5,492 bases of DNA from assembly GCA_024277515.1 (NCBI GenBank), contig JAJRVB010000259.1, positions 1-5,492 of the forward strand. Direction: 5' to 3'. Each line of letters starts with the position of its first letter. The first letter of the stretch is position 1. The position numbers were made by a program, and so were the translations under genes. Below are positions 1 through 5,350 of this stretch, in pieces. This DNA comes from Nitrospirota bacterium. Lineage in GTDB: Bacteria > Nitrospirota > Thermodesulfovibrionia > UBA6902. The notes beneath the pieces were generated by a model. The model had not been told where the DNA came from. It was given only the letters and a program-made list of their open reading frames with translations, and did no database searches.

Positions 1-86
1 CCAATGATTTCGAGATCGCCATAGAAGAAGGATCGACAATGGTCAGGGTCGGCACAGCAATCTTTGGACAGAGAAATTATGCATAG
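1..86 (+). CDS. yggS: YggS-family PLP homeostasis protein, C-terminal end only
   Basis: The frame beginning at position 3 stays open for 27 codons to TAG at 84-86; the gene enters from outside the window. The visible tail reads NDFEIAIEEGSTMVRVG followed by TAIFGQRNYA. This is the usual end of the YggS/YlmE/PROSC family, where the GS-T-VR-G-IFG segment belongs to the phosphate-binding end of the alanine-racemase-like TIM barrel. Family members bind pyridoxal phosphate and keep its free pool in balance in the cytoplasm, without a known catalytic reaction. The neighbour proC supports the call, because yggS-proC-yggT is a widespread gene order. The call rests on a short fragment, but the motif and context agree. 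Confidence 0.85.
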   Translation, partial: NDFEIAIEEGSTMVRVGTAIFGQRNYA

Positions 87-102
87 CAGCAAGCAATTAT
101 AG

Positions 103-190
103 ATCAAATATTAAACATAAAAGATCAAAATTAGGGAAGGGTCTTTTATATATAATTCTCCTTAATTTTGATTTTTGGTTTTTGATTTTT
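103..190. repeat. AT-rich heptad-built inverted repeat in the yggS-proC spacer
   Basis: The left arm (103-130) is four consecutive 7-bp units: ATCAAAT, ATTAAAC, ATAAAAG, ATCAAAA. The right arm (166-190) is TTTTGAT, TTTTGGT, TTTTGAT and TTTT, the reverse complement of the left unit. The core (131-165) starts with TAGGGAAG at 132-139 and ends with TTCTCC at 156-161. The innermost stem pairs 124-137 with 159-172 (14 positions, one G-T wobble) around a 21-nt loop, and imperfect pairing continues outward to about 106/190. It starts 16 nt after the yggS stop codon. It could act as a 3' hairpin, a protein-binding site or a non-autonomous mobile repeat; function is unknown. It shares architecture with the element at 1433-1525. 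Confidence 0.7.
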
Positions 191-208
191 ACATTTCCAG
201 GTACGGAT

Positions 209-228
209 AACTCCCGCAACCGGGGGTT
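209..228 (+). terminator. GC-rich hairpin upstream of proC, possible weak terminator
   Basis: AACTCCCG (209-216) pairs with CGGGGGTT (221-228) across a CAAC loop, giving an 8-bp stem with one G-T wobble. It is the only GC-rich patch in an otherwise AT-rich spacer. Only three T residues follow directly, with a T6 run about 14 nt further on, so it is not a clean intrinsic terminator. Together with the inverted repeat before it, it could separate yggS transcription from proC. Confidence 0.3.
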
Positions 229-271
229 TGCATATGAAGGCATTTTTTATAAATAATATTGTTACGGCATG

Positions 272-277
272 TATAAT
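272..277 (+). promoter_or_regulatory. Perfect -10 hexamer just upstream of proC
   Basis: TATAAT lies with only 8 nt between it and the proC ATG at 286. Transcription from this box would start at about 284-286, giving a leaderless or nearly leaderless mRNA. This fits the absence of a Shine-Dalgarno sequence before proC. No good -35 box is visible 16-18 nt upstream (the region reads ATAAAT), so the promoter call depends on the -10 box alone. Confidence 0.4.
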
Positions 278-285
278 AAGAAATC

Positions 286-1080
286 ATGAAGACAGGCTTT
301 ATCGGTGGAGGAAACATGGCAGAGGCCCTTATCAAGGGTATGACCGCTCAGGGCATGAGGGACATTATGGTCTCTGAACCAAAACAGGAGAGAAGGCGGT
401 TCCTTGAGCAGCAGTATAAAGTTGTGACCACCGGAGAAAACAGACAGGTTGTTTCCGCCTGTGATATCGTAATACTGGCCGTCAAGCCGCAGGTCATGAA
501 TGAAGTCGCAGACGAGATAAGTAGTGCGGTGACCGGCAGCACGACAATAGTCTCAATCGCGGCAGGGATAACACTTGCATATCTGTCATCGAAATTCCGG
601 ACCGAAAAGATAATCCGTGTTATGCCGAATACACCTGCACTGGTGCAAAAAGGCATGACCGTAATGTCTCTGTGCGAATGCTTTGATGACAGAGAAATTA
701 CTGTTGTCCGGCAGATTTTCATGTCCGTAGGCGAAGTGATAACACTGCCCGAGAAATATATGAATGCTGTAACAGCGGTCTCAGGAAGCGGGCCCGGGTT
801 CTTTGCGTATTTTATTGAAGCAGTCATTAAGGGCGCGGTCAGGGCTGGGCTGTCAAACGATGACGCCCGTACACTGGCCGTACAGACCGCGATCGGGACT
901 TCATATTTACTAGAAACCGGAATGAGCCCGTCAAGGCTGAGAGAGATGGTCACATCACCCGGGGGTACGACCGCGGCAGGGCTTGAGACGTTTGATGCGC
1001 ATGGTTTTACGGAAGTGGTCTCATCAGCGGTTGAAGCGGCAAAACAGAGGGCAGAGGAACTGGGAAAGGACATCCTTTGA
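286..1080 (+). CDS. proC: Pyrroline-5-carboxylate reductase
   Basis: The 264-residue product reduces 1-pyrroline-5-carboxylate to L-proline with NAD(P)H, the last step of proline synthesis, in the cytoplasm. The N-terminus carries the Rossmann dinucleotide-binding loop FIGGGNMAEALI (5-16). VILAVKPQ (62-69) and RVMPNTPALV (111-120) are family motifs of the nucleotide-binding domain. The C-terminal helical dimerisation domain contains AVSGSGPGFFAYF (164-176) and the active-site signature MVTSPGGTTAAGLETF (221-236). Length is normal for bacterial ProC (about 260-280). The ATG at 286 puts the Rossmann strand at residue 2, as expected, and no earlier in-frame start is needed. No clear ribosome-binding site precedes it. 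It is followed by yggT after 49 bp. Confidence 0.97.
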   Translation: MKTGFIGGGNMAEALIKGMTAQGMRDIMVSEPKQERRRFLEQQYKVVTTGENRQVVSACDIVILAVKPQVMNEVADEISSAVTGSTTIVSIAAGITLAYLSSKFRTEKIIRVMPNTPALVQKGMTVMSLCECFDDREITVVRQIFMSVGEVITLPEKYMNAVTAVSGSGPGFFAYFIEAVIKGAVRAGLSNDDARTLAVQTAIGTSYLLETGMSPSRLREMVTSPGGTTAAGLETFDAHGFTEVVSSAVEAAKQRAEELGKDIL

Positions 1081-1105
1081 GGACCACTGCCGTATCAGTT
1101 ATAAT
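1077..1105 (+). promoter_or_regulatory. Predicted sigma-70-type promoter for yggT
   Basis: A -35 box TTGAGG (1077-1082, overlapping the proC stop codon) and a perfect -10 box TATAAT (1100-1105) are separated by 17 bp. Predicted transcription starts near 1112, leaving a leader of about 18 nt that contains the ribosome-binding site. The -10 box lies within a perfect palindrome, so access by RNA polymerase could be controlled there. yggT may also be reached by read-through from proC. Confidence 0.5.
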
Positions 1106-1115
1106 GATCATTATA
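1100..1115. promoter_or_regulatory. Perfect 16-bp palindrome, possible operator before yggT
   Basis: TATAATGATCATTATA is an exact inverted repeat with no spacer, ending 14 nt before the yggT ATG. It covers the whole predicted -10 box, a placement typical of a dimeric repressor's operator. If transcribed by read-through from proC, it could instead fold into an AU-rich hairpin next to the ribosome-binding site. No regulator is identifiable from this window. Confidence 0.45.
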
Positions 1116-1129
1116 GCAGGGAGGAATTC

Positions 1130-1426
1130 ATGTTTATATTCGGCAACCTGTTTCACGCGATAGCATTTATCCTTGATACGATCCTGACAATCTATATGTG
1201 GATAATAATAGTCTCAGCACTCATAAGCTGGGTGAATCCTGACCCGTACAATCCGATAGTCCGCTTTCTATACTCGGTCACTGATCCCGTGCTGAGGCCC
1301 GTCAGAAAGCGGTTCACTTTTTCAATGGGCATTGATATTTCACCAATGATCGTGATTCTTGTGATCATGTTTATTAAATATTTCATCATAGCGTCCATGT
1401 TTGACCTGGCATCAAGAATGAAATGA
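1130..1426 (+). CDS. yggT: YggT-family small integral membrane protein
   Basis: The 98-residue product has two hydrophobic segments, about residues 7-34 and 67-91, joined by a conserved loop. The loop carries the family signature SWVNPDPYNPIV (33-44) followed by TDPVLRPVRK (51-60). YggT/YlmG/CcmB-like proteins sit in the cytoplasmic membrane; chloroplast and Gram-positive relatives are linked to membrane and nucleoid organisation or division, but the molecular role is not settled. I chose the ATG at 1130 because AGGGAGGA (1118-1125) is a strong ribosome-binding site at correct spacing and the family's N-terminus begins there. The frame is open upstream to 983, but that part overlaps proC and has no membrane or family character. 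The gene lies between proC and divIVA, a conserved arrangement. Confidence 0.93.
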   Translation: MFIFGNLFHAIAFILDTILTIYMWIIIVSALISWVNPDPYNPIVRFLYSVTDPVLRPVRKRFTFSMGIDISPMIVILVIMFIKYFIIASMFDLASRMK

Positions 1427-1432
1427 CTTAAA

Positions 1433-1525
1433 ACAGTTAACAGTAAACAACAGACAGTCGATAGGGGAGCAGCCTGACCGGTTCAGGTGTTTTCCCTGAC
1501 TACTGTATACTGACTACTGACTACT
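1433..1525. repeat. Heptad-built inverted repeat in the yggT-divIVA spacer
   Basis: The left arm (1433-1460) consists of 7-bp units ACAGTTA, ACAGTAA, ACAACAG, ACAGTCG. The right arm (1497-1525) is TGACTAC, TGTATAC, TGACTAC, TGACTAC plus T, the degenerate reverse complement. The core (1461-1496) starts with TAGGGGAG (1462-1469) and ends with TTTTCCC (1490-1496). Within it, GGGA pairs with TCCC, and CCTGA (1473-1477) pairs with TCAGG (1483-1487). It begins 6 nt after the yggT stop codon. The geometry matches the element at 103-190, although the arm sequences are unrelated. The inner hairpin followed by TGTTTT might also give weak transcription termination. Confidence 0.7.
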
Positions 1526-1571
1526 TGCTTGATATGTGCTTAGTGTTTTTGACTTTAATATACCTATATAA

Positions 1572-1579
1572 AAGGGGGT
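1572..1579 (+). promoter_or_regulatory. Ribosome-binding site of divIVA
   Basis: AAGGGGGT differs by one base from the consensus AAGGAGGT and ends 3 nt before the ATG at 1583. The spacing is rather short but usable. Upstream, TTGATA (1529-1534) and TTTAAT (1554-1559) could form a promoter with a long 19-bp spacer; I consider that promoter weakly supported. Confidence 0.6.
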
Positions 1580-1582
1580 CTT

Positions 1583-2056
1583 ATGAGAATAACGCCGCTT
1601 GATATTCAGCAGAAGCAGTTTGCCACACGGTTCAGGGGTTTTGATATGGAAGAGGTGGATTCCTTTCTCGAGCTGATACGGGAAGAGATGGAAGAACTGC
1701 TTCGCGACAATGCCAACCTGAGAGAAGAAGCAAGAAGGTTCGAAAAACAGTTAAAGGAATACAAAAACATGGAGATCACACTGAGAGACACCCTTGTGAA
1801 AACCCAGGAACTGGTAGAGAAGTATAAAACGACCGCGAAAAAGGACGCGGAACTCGTACTAAAGGAGGCGGAATTAAACGCGGAAGAGATTCTGAGAAGC
1901 GCACAGGACAGGGTAGTTAAAATCCATGAAGACATTACCGACCTGAAAGGTATAAGGCGGCACTTCAAGGAAGAAGTAAGGCGCCTCATAGAGAGCCACC
2001 TCGGCATGCTGGAGTTTGACAGGGAACGCGAGGAAGAAACTCCGGATGAAGTATAA
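1583..2056 (+). CDS. divIVA: DivIVA-domain coiled-coil protein
   Basis: The 157-residue product starts with the DivIVA membrane-targeting domain: MRITPLDIQQKQFATRFRGF (1-20), then DMEEVDSFLE. Alignment by eye with Bacillus DivIVA places Phe17 and Arg18, the membrane-inserting tip, at the same positions. From about residue 26 to 145 the protein is highly charged and rich in Glu, Lys, Arg and Leu, typical of a parallel coiled coil that multimerises at curved membrane. DivIVA proteins mark poles and septa and recruit partners; in diderm bacteria outside Firmicutes and Actinobacteria the role is poorly known. Length is near the usual 150-230 range, with a short acidic tail. The end overlaps hisS by 11 bp, so the two are translationally linked. 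The placement after yggT mirrors ylmG/ylmH-divIVA regions in Gram-positive bacteria. Confidence 0.93.
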   Translation: MRITPLDIQQKQFATRFRGFDMEEVDSFLELIREEMEELLRDNANLREEARRFEKQLKEYKNMEITLRDTLVKTQELVEKYKTTAKKDAELVLKEAELNAEEILRSAQDRVVKIHEDITDLKGIRRHFKEEVRRLIESHLGMLEFDREREEETPDEV

Positions 2057-3296
2057 AACGCTCAAGGGTCTTCAGGATATACTCCCCCCCGATATCTCGG
2101 TATGGCAGCATATTGAGAGCACTGCAAAAAACATTTTTAAAAACTACGGCTATCAGGAAATCAGGCTCCCTCTCATGGAATCAACCGACGTGTTTATCCG
2201 GAGCATTGGTGAGACGTCGGATATTGTAGAGAAGGAGATGTACACATTTCAGGACAAGGGTAAACGCAGCGTTACACTGCGGCCTGAAGGCACAGCTTCC
2301 TTTGTGCGTGCATACGTAGAACACCATATATATAATGACCCTGCCCCCCAGAAGTTTTACTACATGGGCCCGATGTTCCGTTACGAGAGGCCCCAGGCCT
2401 TCAGATACAGACAGTTTTACCAGATAGGGGTAGAAGCGATGGGGATAGACGACCCGAAACTGGACGCCGAGATCATATCGATGCTTTCATCCATCCTTGG
2501 CAGTATCGGGCTGGAGGGGCTGAACTTTGAAGTGACCTCCATCGGCTGCGCATCCTGCAGGCCTGATTACAAGACTGCGCTGAAAAAACATCTCAGCGGT
2601 AAACTGGACGAATTCTGCAGCGACTGCCGGAGACGCTATGACGCGAATCCATTGCGCATTCTTGACTGCAAGGTCCCCTCATGCATTGAATCAAGAAAGG
2701 GGGCCCCGCCTGTACTGGATTTCTTATGCAAAGAGTGCAAAGACCATTTTGACGGCCTGCGGAAATACCTCGAATTGCTGAAGGTGCCCCACACGATCAA
2801 TCCCAGTCTCGTAAGGGGGCTTGATTATTATACAAAGACTGCGTTTGAGGTCAGCAGTGAAAATCTGGGCAGCCAGAGCGCTGTGGCCGCCGGAGGGAGA
2901 TACGACGGCATGGTCAGGGAATTTGGCGGTCCGCCCACTCCCGGTATCGGGTTTGCAATCGGCATGGAGCGGATCATCCCGCTTATCAAAGATTCAGCGG
3001 ATGGGAATAAAGGACCGGACCTGTTCTTTTGCCTCCTTACGGAAGAAGCAGCTGAAAAAGCCCTGATACTGGCTGAACAGCTGCGGGCCGGCGGGATGAG
3101 GGTGGAAATGAACCATGAGCAGACATCTCTGCGCAGCCAGATGCGCAAGGCCAACCGAATGGGCGCGGCACATGTGATTGTCCTCGGAGAGGATGAACTC
3201 AAGTCCGGAGAAATTGCTATTAAGTATATGACCGATGGCAAGACTAAACGCTCATCACTGCAAGCCGATGAAATCCAAAAGATAATCAAGAATTAA
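2046..3296 (+). CDS. hisS: Histidyl-tRNA synthetase
   Basis: The 416-residue class II synthetase charges tRNA-His with histidine using ATP, in the cytoplasm. The N-terminus KGLQDILPPD (7-16) is family-typical. Class II motif 1 lies around 38-60, and motif 2 is FYYMGPMFRYERPQ (104-117). The histidine-binding motif LVRGLDYYTKTAFEV (255-269) carries the catalytic arginine equivalent (Arg257), and motif 3 is AAGGRYDGMV with GFAIGMERII (281-311). An anticodon-binding domain follows from about 325 to the end. The insert domain holds eight cysteines (168, 171, 191, 194, 208, 213, 228, 231) in four close pairs, suggesting metal sites. I chose the ATG at 2046 over the in-frame ATG at 2016 because the family begins MKYKTLKGLQD and GAGGA (2030-2034) precedes it. 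It overlaps the divIVA end by 11 bp. Confidence 0.97.
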   Translation: MKYKTLKGLQDILPPDISVWQHIESTAKNIFKNYGYQEIRLPLMESTDVFIRSIGETSDIVEKEMYTFQDKGKRSVTLRPEGTASFVRAYVEHHIYNDPAPQKFYYMGPMFRYERPQAFRYRQFYQIGVEAMGIDDPKLDAEIISMLSSILGSIGLEGLNFEVTSIGCASCRPDYKTALKKHLSGKLDEFCSDCRRRYDANPLRILDCKVPSCIESRKGAPPVLDFLCKECKDHFDGLRKYLELLKVPHTINPSLVRGLDYYTKTAFEVSSENLGSQSAVAAGGRYDGMVREFGGPPTPGIGFAIGMERIIPLIKDSADGNKGPDLFFCLLTEEAAEKALILAEQLRAGGMRVEMNHEQTSLRSQMRKANRMGAAHVIVLGEDELKSGEIAIKYMTDGKTKRSSLQADEIQKIIKN

Positions 3297-3344
3297 TTGT
3301 GTTGCTGAAGATCCTGTCAATCCGGGCATTAGGATTGCCTCCGT

Positions 3345-3437
3345 TTAGACATTGACCTTGTCTTCTATAGCTTTCTGAACAAACTGATTTAATCTGAAGT
3401 TCCTTTTTGAGTTTGACGGATTTATCCTTTGATATCA
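3345..3437 (-). pseudogene. Remnant of a ribbon-helix-helix (CopG/HicB-like) antitoxin gene
   Basis: On the minus strand, 3392-3345 reads LNQFVQKAIEDKVNV and stop. This resembles the second helix and C-terminus of ribbon-helix-helix DNA-binding antitoxins, which often read SLNQFV-AI-EK. Just upstream in another frame, 3429-3394 reads KDKSVKLKKELQ, resembling the beta strand and first helix (SVKLPKEL-type). The two pieces are one base out of phase, and about a dozen residues expected between them are missing, so a deletion with frameshift probably joined them. No start codon is visible; the 5' part runs into the left edge of the insertion sequence near 3443. Such proteins repress their own toxin-antitoxin operon, but no toxin gene is present here. 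The identification rests on short fragments. Confidence 0.45.
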
Positions 3438-3472
3438 GGCCGTTAAACTAAAAACAAAATACACGTTTCTGT

Positions 3473-5182
3473 CTACACGGAAATTCGACCTAGCATCTCT
3501 AATACCTGCCGCTGCTTTTCGTTTGGAGTCGTATCAACAGTAAACGTTGGAGTAAGCGCCCTATCGTCAGATTGCCGACAAGTGTCCCGGGTAATCGTGC
3601 TCATGTGTTGAAGTAATGTTCGGAAACTGTGCGCCGTACTATCATCATCGAGTTTCTTTTTTCTGATTTTTTTTAATGCATCATCCGATCTCATAGCTGG
3701 TGCCACAGGGTCACGCCCATGTTTGGCTTCCTGATCCTCGTCAGCAAATAGAAGAGGGCGCAACACCTCGAACATGTGCCACTGTACGTAATAAGTCAAC
3801 ATGCAAAGAAAGATATGCGCCCGAACCCTATTCTCGGTCCAGTGTCGAATAGGCCGCACAAGTAAATCGATACTCTTCAGTGACCTGAAGGCCTGCTCTA
3901 CTGAAGTAAGATTCTTGTAGCTTCGCACTGTCTCGGCGGCATCCATCCTTTCCGCTGATAAACTCGTGCGGATAATATAGATTCCGTCCAGAGCCGCCTC
4001 AGCCGCAACTTTCTTCTCATCGATTTCATAGGCAAAGCCATCCTCACAGATGTCCAAGATAAAATGCTTTGCCATTTTGTATTTATTTACAACCTTTCCG
4101 GTTCGCACGCCAATTTTGTCTTTCCCGCTCAGCCTACCTCCTTCAACCATGTTACGGACCTTTTGAAGTTCTTTTTTTGTTGCCTCCAGCATTGATTCAC
4201 GAGTGTGCGCACGCTTTCTCGCCAGAGCTGAATTTCGACATGCCACCAGTCGTTCGTCAGGGTAATCTTCATGTGTAAATTCAAAGAAGTTGCGCTCGTC
4301 GAAAAGACCAAGCTGAAATATCCCTCCCTCTTCTATCAGCTTTTTGATACCTCCTGACTTCAGCGCTGTAATCCAATCAAATCCGTCTGTTTTGCGCAAA
4401 CTGTCAATTTGCTTCTGGGTTATCATGCCGCGGTCTCCTACCAGTACCAATTGATTAATGCCGAAATCCCGCCTAACACGATCAGCCTGTGCAAGCAATG
4501 TTGTTGAATCACTTGTGTTCCCATTGAACACCGAAACTGCTACAGGACACCCTCGACGGTCGGCAACAAGTCCGTAGTTGACCTGCAAGGTTCCCCTCTT
4601 TCGATCACGATTCTTGCCTCGCCTAGCCAAAGGACATTTTTCCCCTTCAAAATAACTGGACGTCAAATCGTAGAGGACAAGGTCGTTCTCATTCAAGTGA
4701 CGTTTTGCCAACTTCTTTTCGATACGTTTTTGACGACCTAAAAGCCAATCCATGGCTGCGTAAACATCATCCTCATTGACATCGTTAAGGTTGAGAAGCT
4801 CAGGTAACGTTGTGTTGTTCCACCATCTTGTCATCGCAAGCTTGCTGTCTGACTCGCAGATGCGTGCTATAATTGCGGCAATGATGATATCCCTCTCCGG
4901 ACATGACCTGGAGGAAATCAATCTGTCCATTGCAAGTTTCTTTACGGCGGTCAATACAGCTTGAACATGCCCGTGATGTTTGGTTTCAACCTTTTCGAAC
5001 AGTTTGTCGACTTCAGCAAGTTTTTTACCCTTAAGGACGAGCCGAAGCGCTTCGGCTTGCTCCAGAGAAAGCGAGGAGAGATTGGCAAGAGTGCGTTTAT
5101 TAACCTTTCCGTTTTCTCGGTAAGATTCACGTAGAAGAATTGCCGGCTTGGAATTTCGATTTGGGACAATATGAATATGCAT
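3473..5182 (-). CDS. IS1634-family DDE transposase
   Basis: The 569-residue protein cuts and joins the ends of its own insertion sequence. The start MHIHIVPNRNSKPAILLRES (1-20) followed by YRENGKVNKRTLANLS matches the family's N-terminus. The RNase H-like catalytic core shows DDE residues: Asp172 in LVLYDLTSSYFEG (168-180), Asp250 in LVLVGDRGMIT (245-255) and Glu429 in SYKNLTSVEQAFRSLKS (421-437). The last stretch fits the IS4-superfamily Y-R-E-K signature, with Leu in place of Arg and Lys436 at the expected place. A long insertion between the second Asp and the Glu is usual here. A basic tail (KKIRKKK, 504-510) precedes a normal C-terminus. Length is in the family range (about 500-600), with no internal stop or frameshift. 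There is no ribosome-binding site; the start is set by homology and lies 6 nt after a promoter -10 box. Confidence 0.93.
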   Translation of the reverse strand: MHIHIVPNRNSKPAILLRESYRENGKVNKRTLANLSSLSLEQAEALRLVLKGKKLAEVDKLFEKVETKHHGHVQAVLTAVKKLAMDRLISSRSCPERDIIIAAIIARICESDSKLAMTRWWNNTTLPELLNLNDVNEDDVYAAMDWLLGRQKRIEKKLAKRHLNENDLVLYDLTSSYFEGEKCPLARRGKNRDRKRGTLQVNYGLVADRRGCPVAVSVFNGNTSDSTTLLAQADRVRRDFGINQLVLVGDRGMITQKQIDSLRKTDGFDWITALKSGGIKKLIEEGGIFQLGLFDERNFFEFTHEDYPDERLVACRNSALARKRAHTRESMLEATKKELQKVRNMVEGGRLSGKDKIGVRTGKVVNKYKMAKHFILDICEDGFAYEIDEKKVAAEAALDGIYIIRTSLSAERMDAAETVRSYKNLTSVEQAFRSLKSIDLLVRPIRHWTENRVRAHIFLCMLTYYVQWHMFEVLRPLLFADEDQEAKHGRDPVAPAMRSDDALKKIRKKKLDDDSTAHSFRTLLQHMSTITRDTCRQSDDRALTPTFTVDTTPNEKQRQVLEMLGRISV

Positions 5183-5188
5183 GCCTAT

Positions 5189-5217
5189 ACTATAGCACTA
5201 ACTTGCCTTATAGTCAA
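5189..5217 (-). promoter_or_regulatory. Strong promoter for the transposase gene
   Basis: Read on the minus strand, TTGACT (complement of 5212-5217) and TATAGT (complement of 5189-5194) are spaced by exactly 17 bp, close to the sigma-70 optimum. Only 6 nt separate the -10 box from the ATG at 5182, so the transcript should begin at or within a base or two of the start codon. With no Shine-Dalgarno sequence, the mRNA would be leaderless. ACTATA (5189-5194) and TATAGT (5209-5214) also form a 6-bp inverted repeat across the promoter. Confidence 0.6.
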
Positions 5218-5350
5218 GTTATATAATTGCTATTACATGCCTACATTATCGATTTAATAATTGTTGCCACAGAAAGAATAATGATCGTTTTTTTATATGG
5301 TTATCCTGCTAAGATTAGTCGATTGGAAGGTTATACCGGGGGGAACTTCA

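Larger units (their letters stand above)
3443..5219 (-). mobile_element. IS1634-type insertion sequence (boundaries approximate)
   Basis: A single intact transposase gene fills almost all of this interval, and the sequence just outside differs in character: two broken genes, one on each side. Clean terminal inverted repeats could not be identified. The best pairing by eye is TTAAACTAAAAAC at the left (from 3443) against the complement of the right end near 5217 (TTGACTATAAGGC), which is weak. That would give an element of about 1.8 kb, normal for the family. IS1634 relatives can produce long and variable target duplications; none was recognised. The intact reading frame argues for a recent arrival. 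Confidence 0.6.

Noticed and set aside
103..190. CRISPR array from repeated 7-bp units
   Set aside because: Units are contiguous 7-mers without spacers, and no cas genes are present.
209..285. Riboswitch in the proC leader
   Set aside because: Apart from one short GC hairpin, the spacer shows no conserved riboswitch core I recognise, and the likely transcript start is at the start codon.
348..1073. Long open frame antisense to proC (minus strand)
   Set aside because: Its translation has no recognisable domain and is Ser/Thr-rich as expected from the complement of a coding gene; proC is unambiguous on the other strand.
983..1129. N-terminal extension of yggT overlapping proC
   Set aside because: The extension is Arg-rich, lies inside proC codons and lacks family similarity; the ATG at 1130 has a strong ribosome-binding site.
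1606..2007. Serine-rich open frame antisense to divIVA
   Set aside because: It is the complement of a Glu/Lys/Arg-rich coiled-coil gene, giving a Ser/Phe-rich nonsense protein without start signals.
2016..2045. Earlier in-frame ATG for hisS
   Set aside because: The ten extra residues are not part of the family N-terminus, and the ATG at 2046 has a GAGGA motif at usable distance.
3318..3337. CAATCC...GGATTG hairpin after hisS as an intrinsic terminator
   Set aside because: A 6-bp stem with an 8-nt loop and no T tract on either side; too weak to call.
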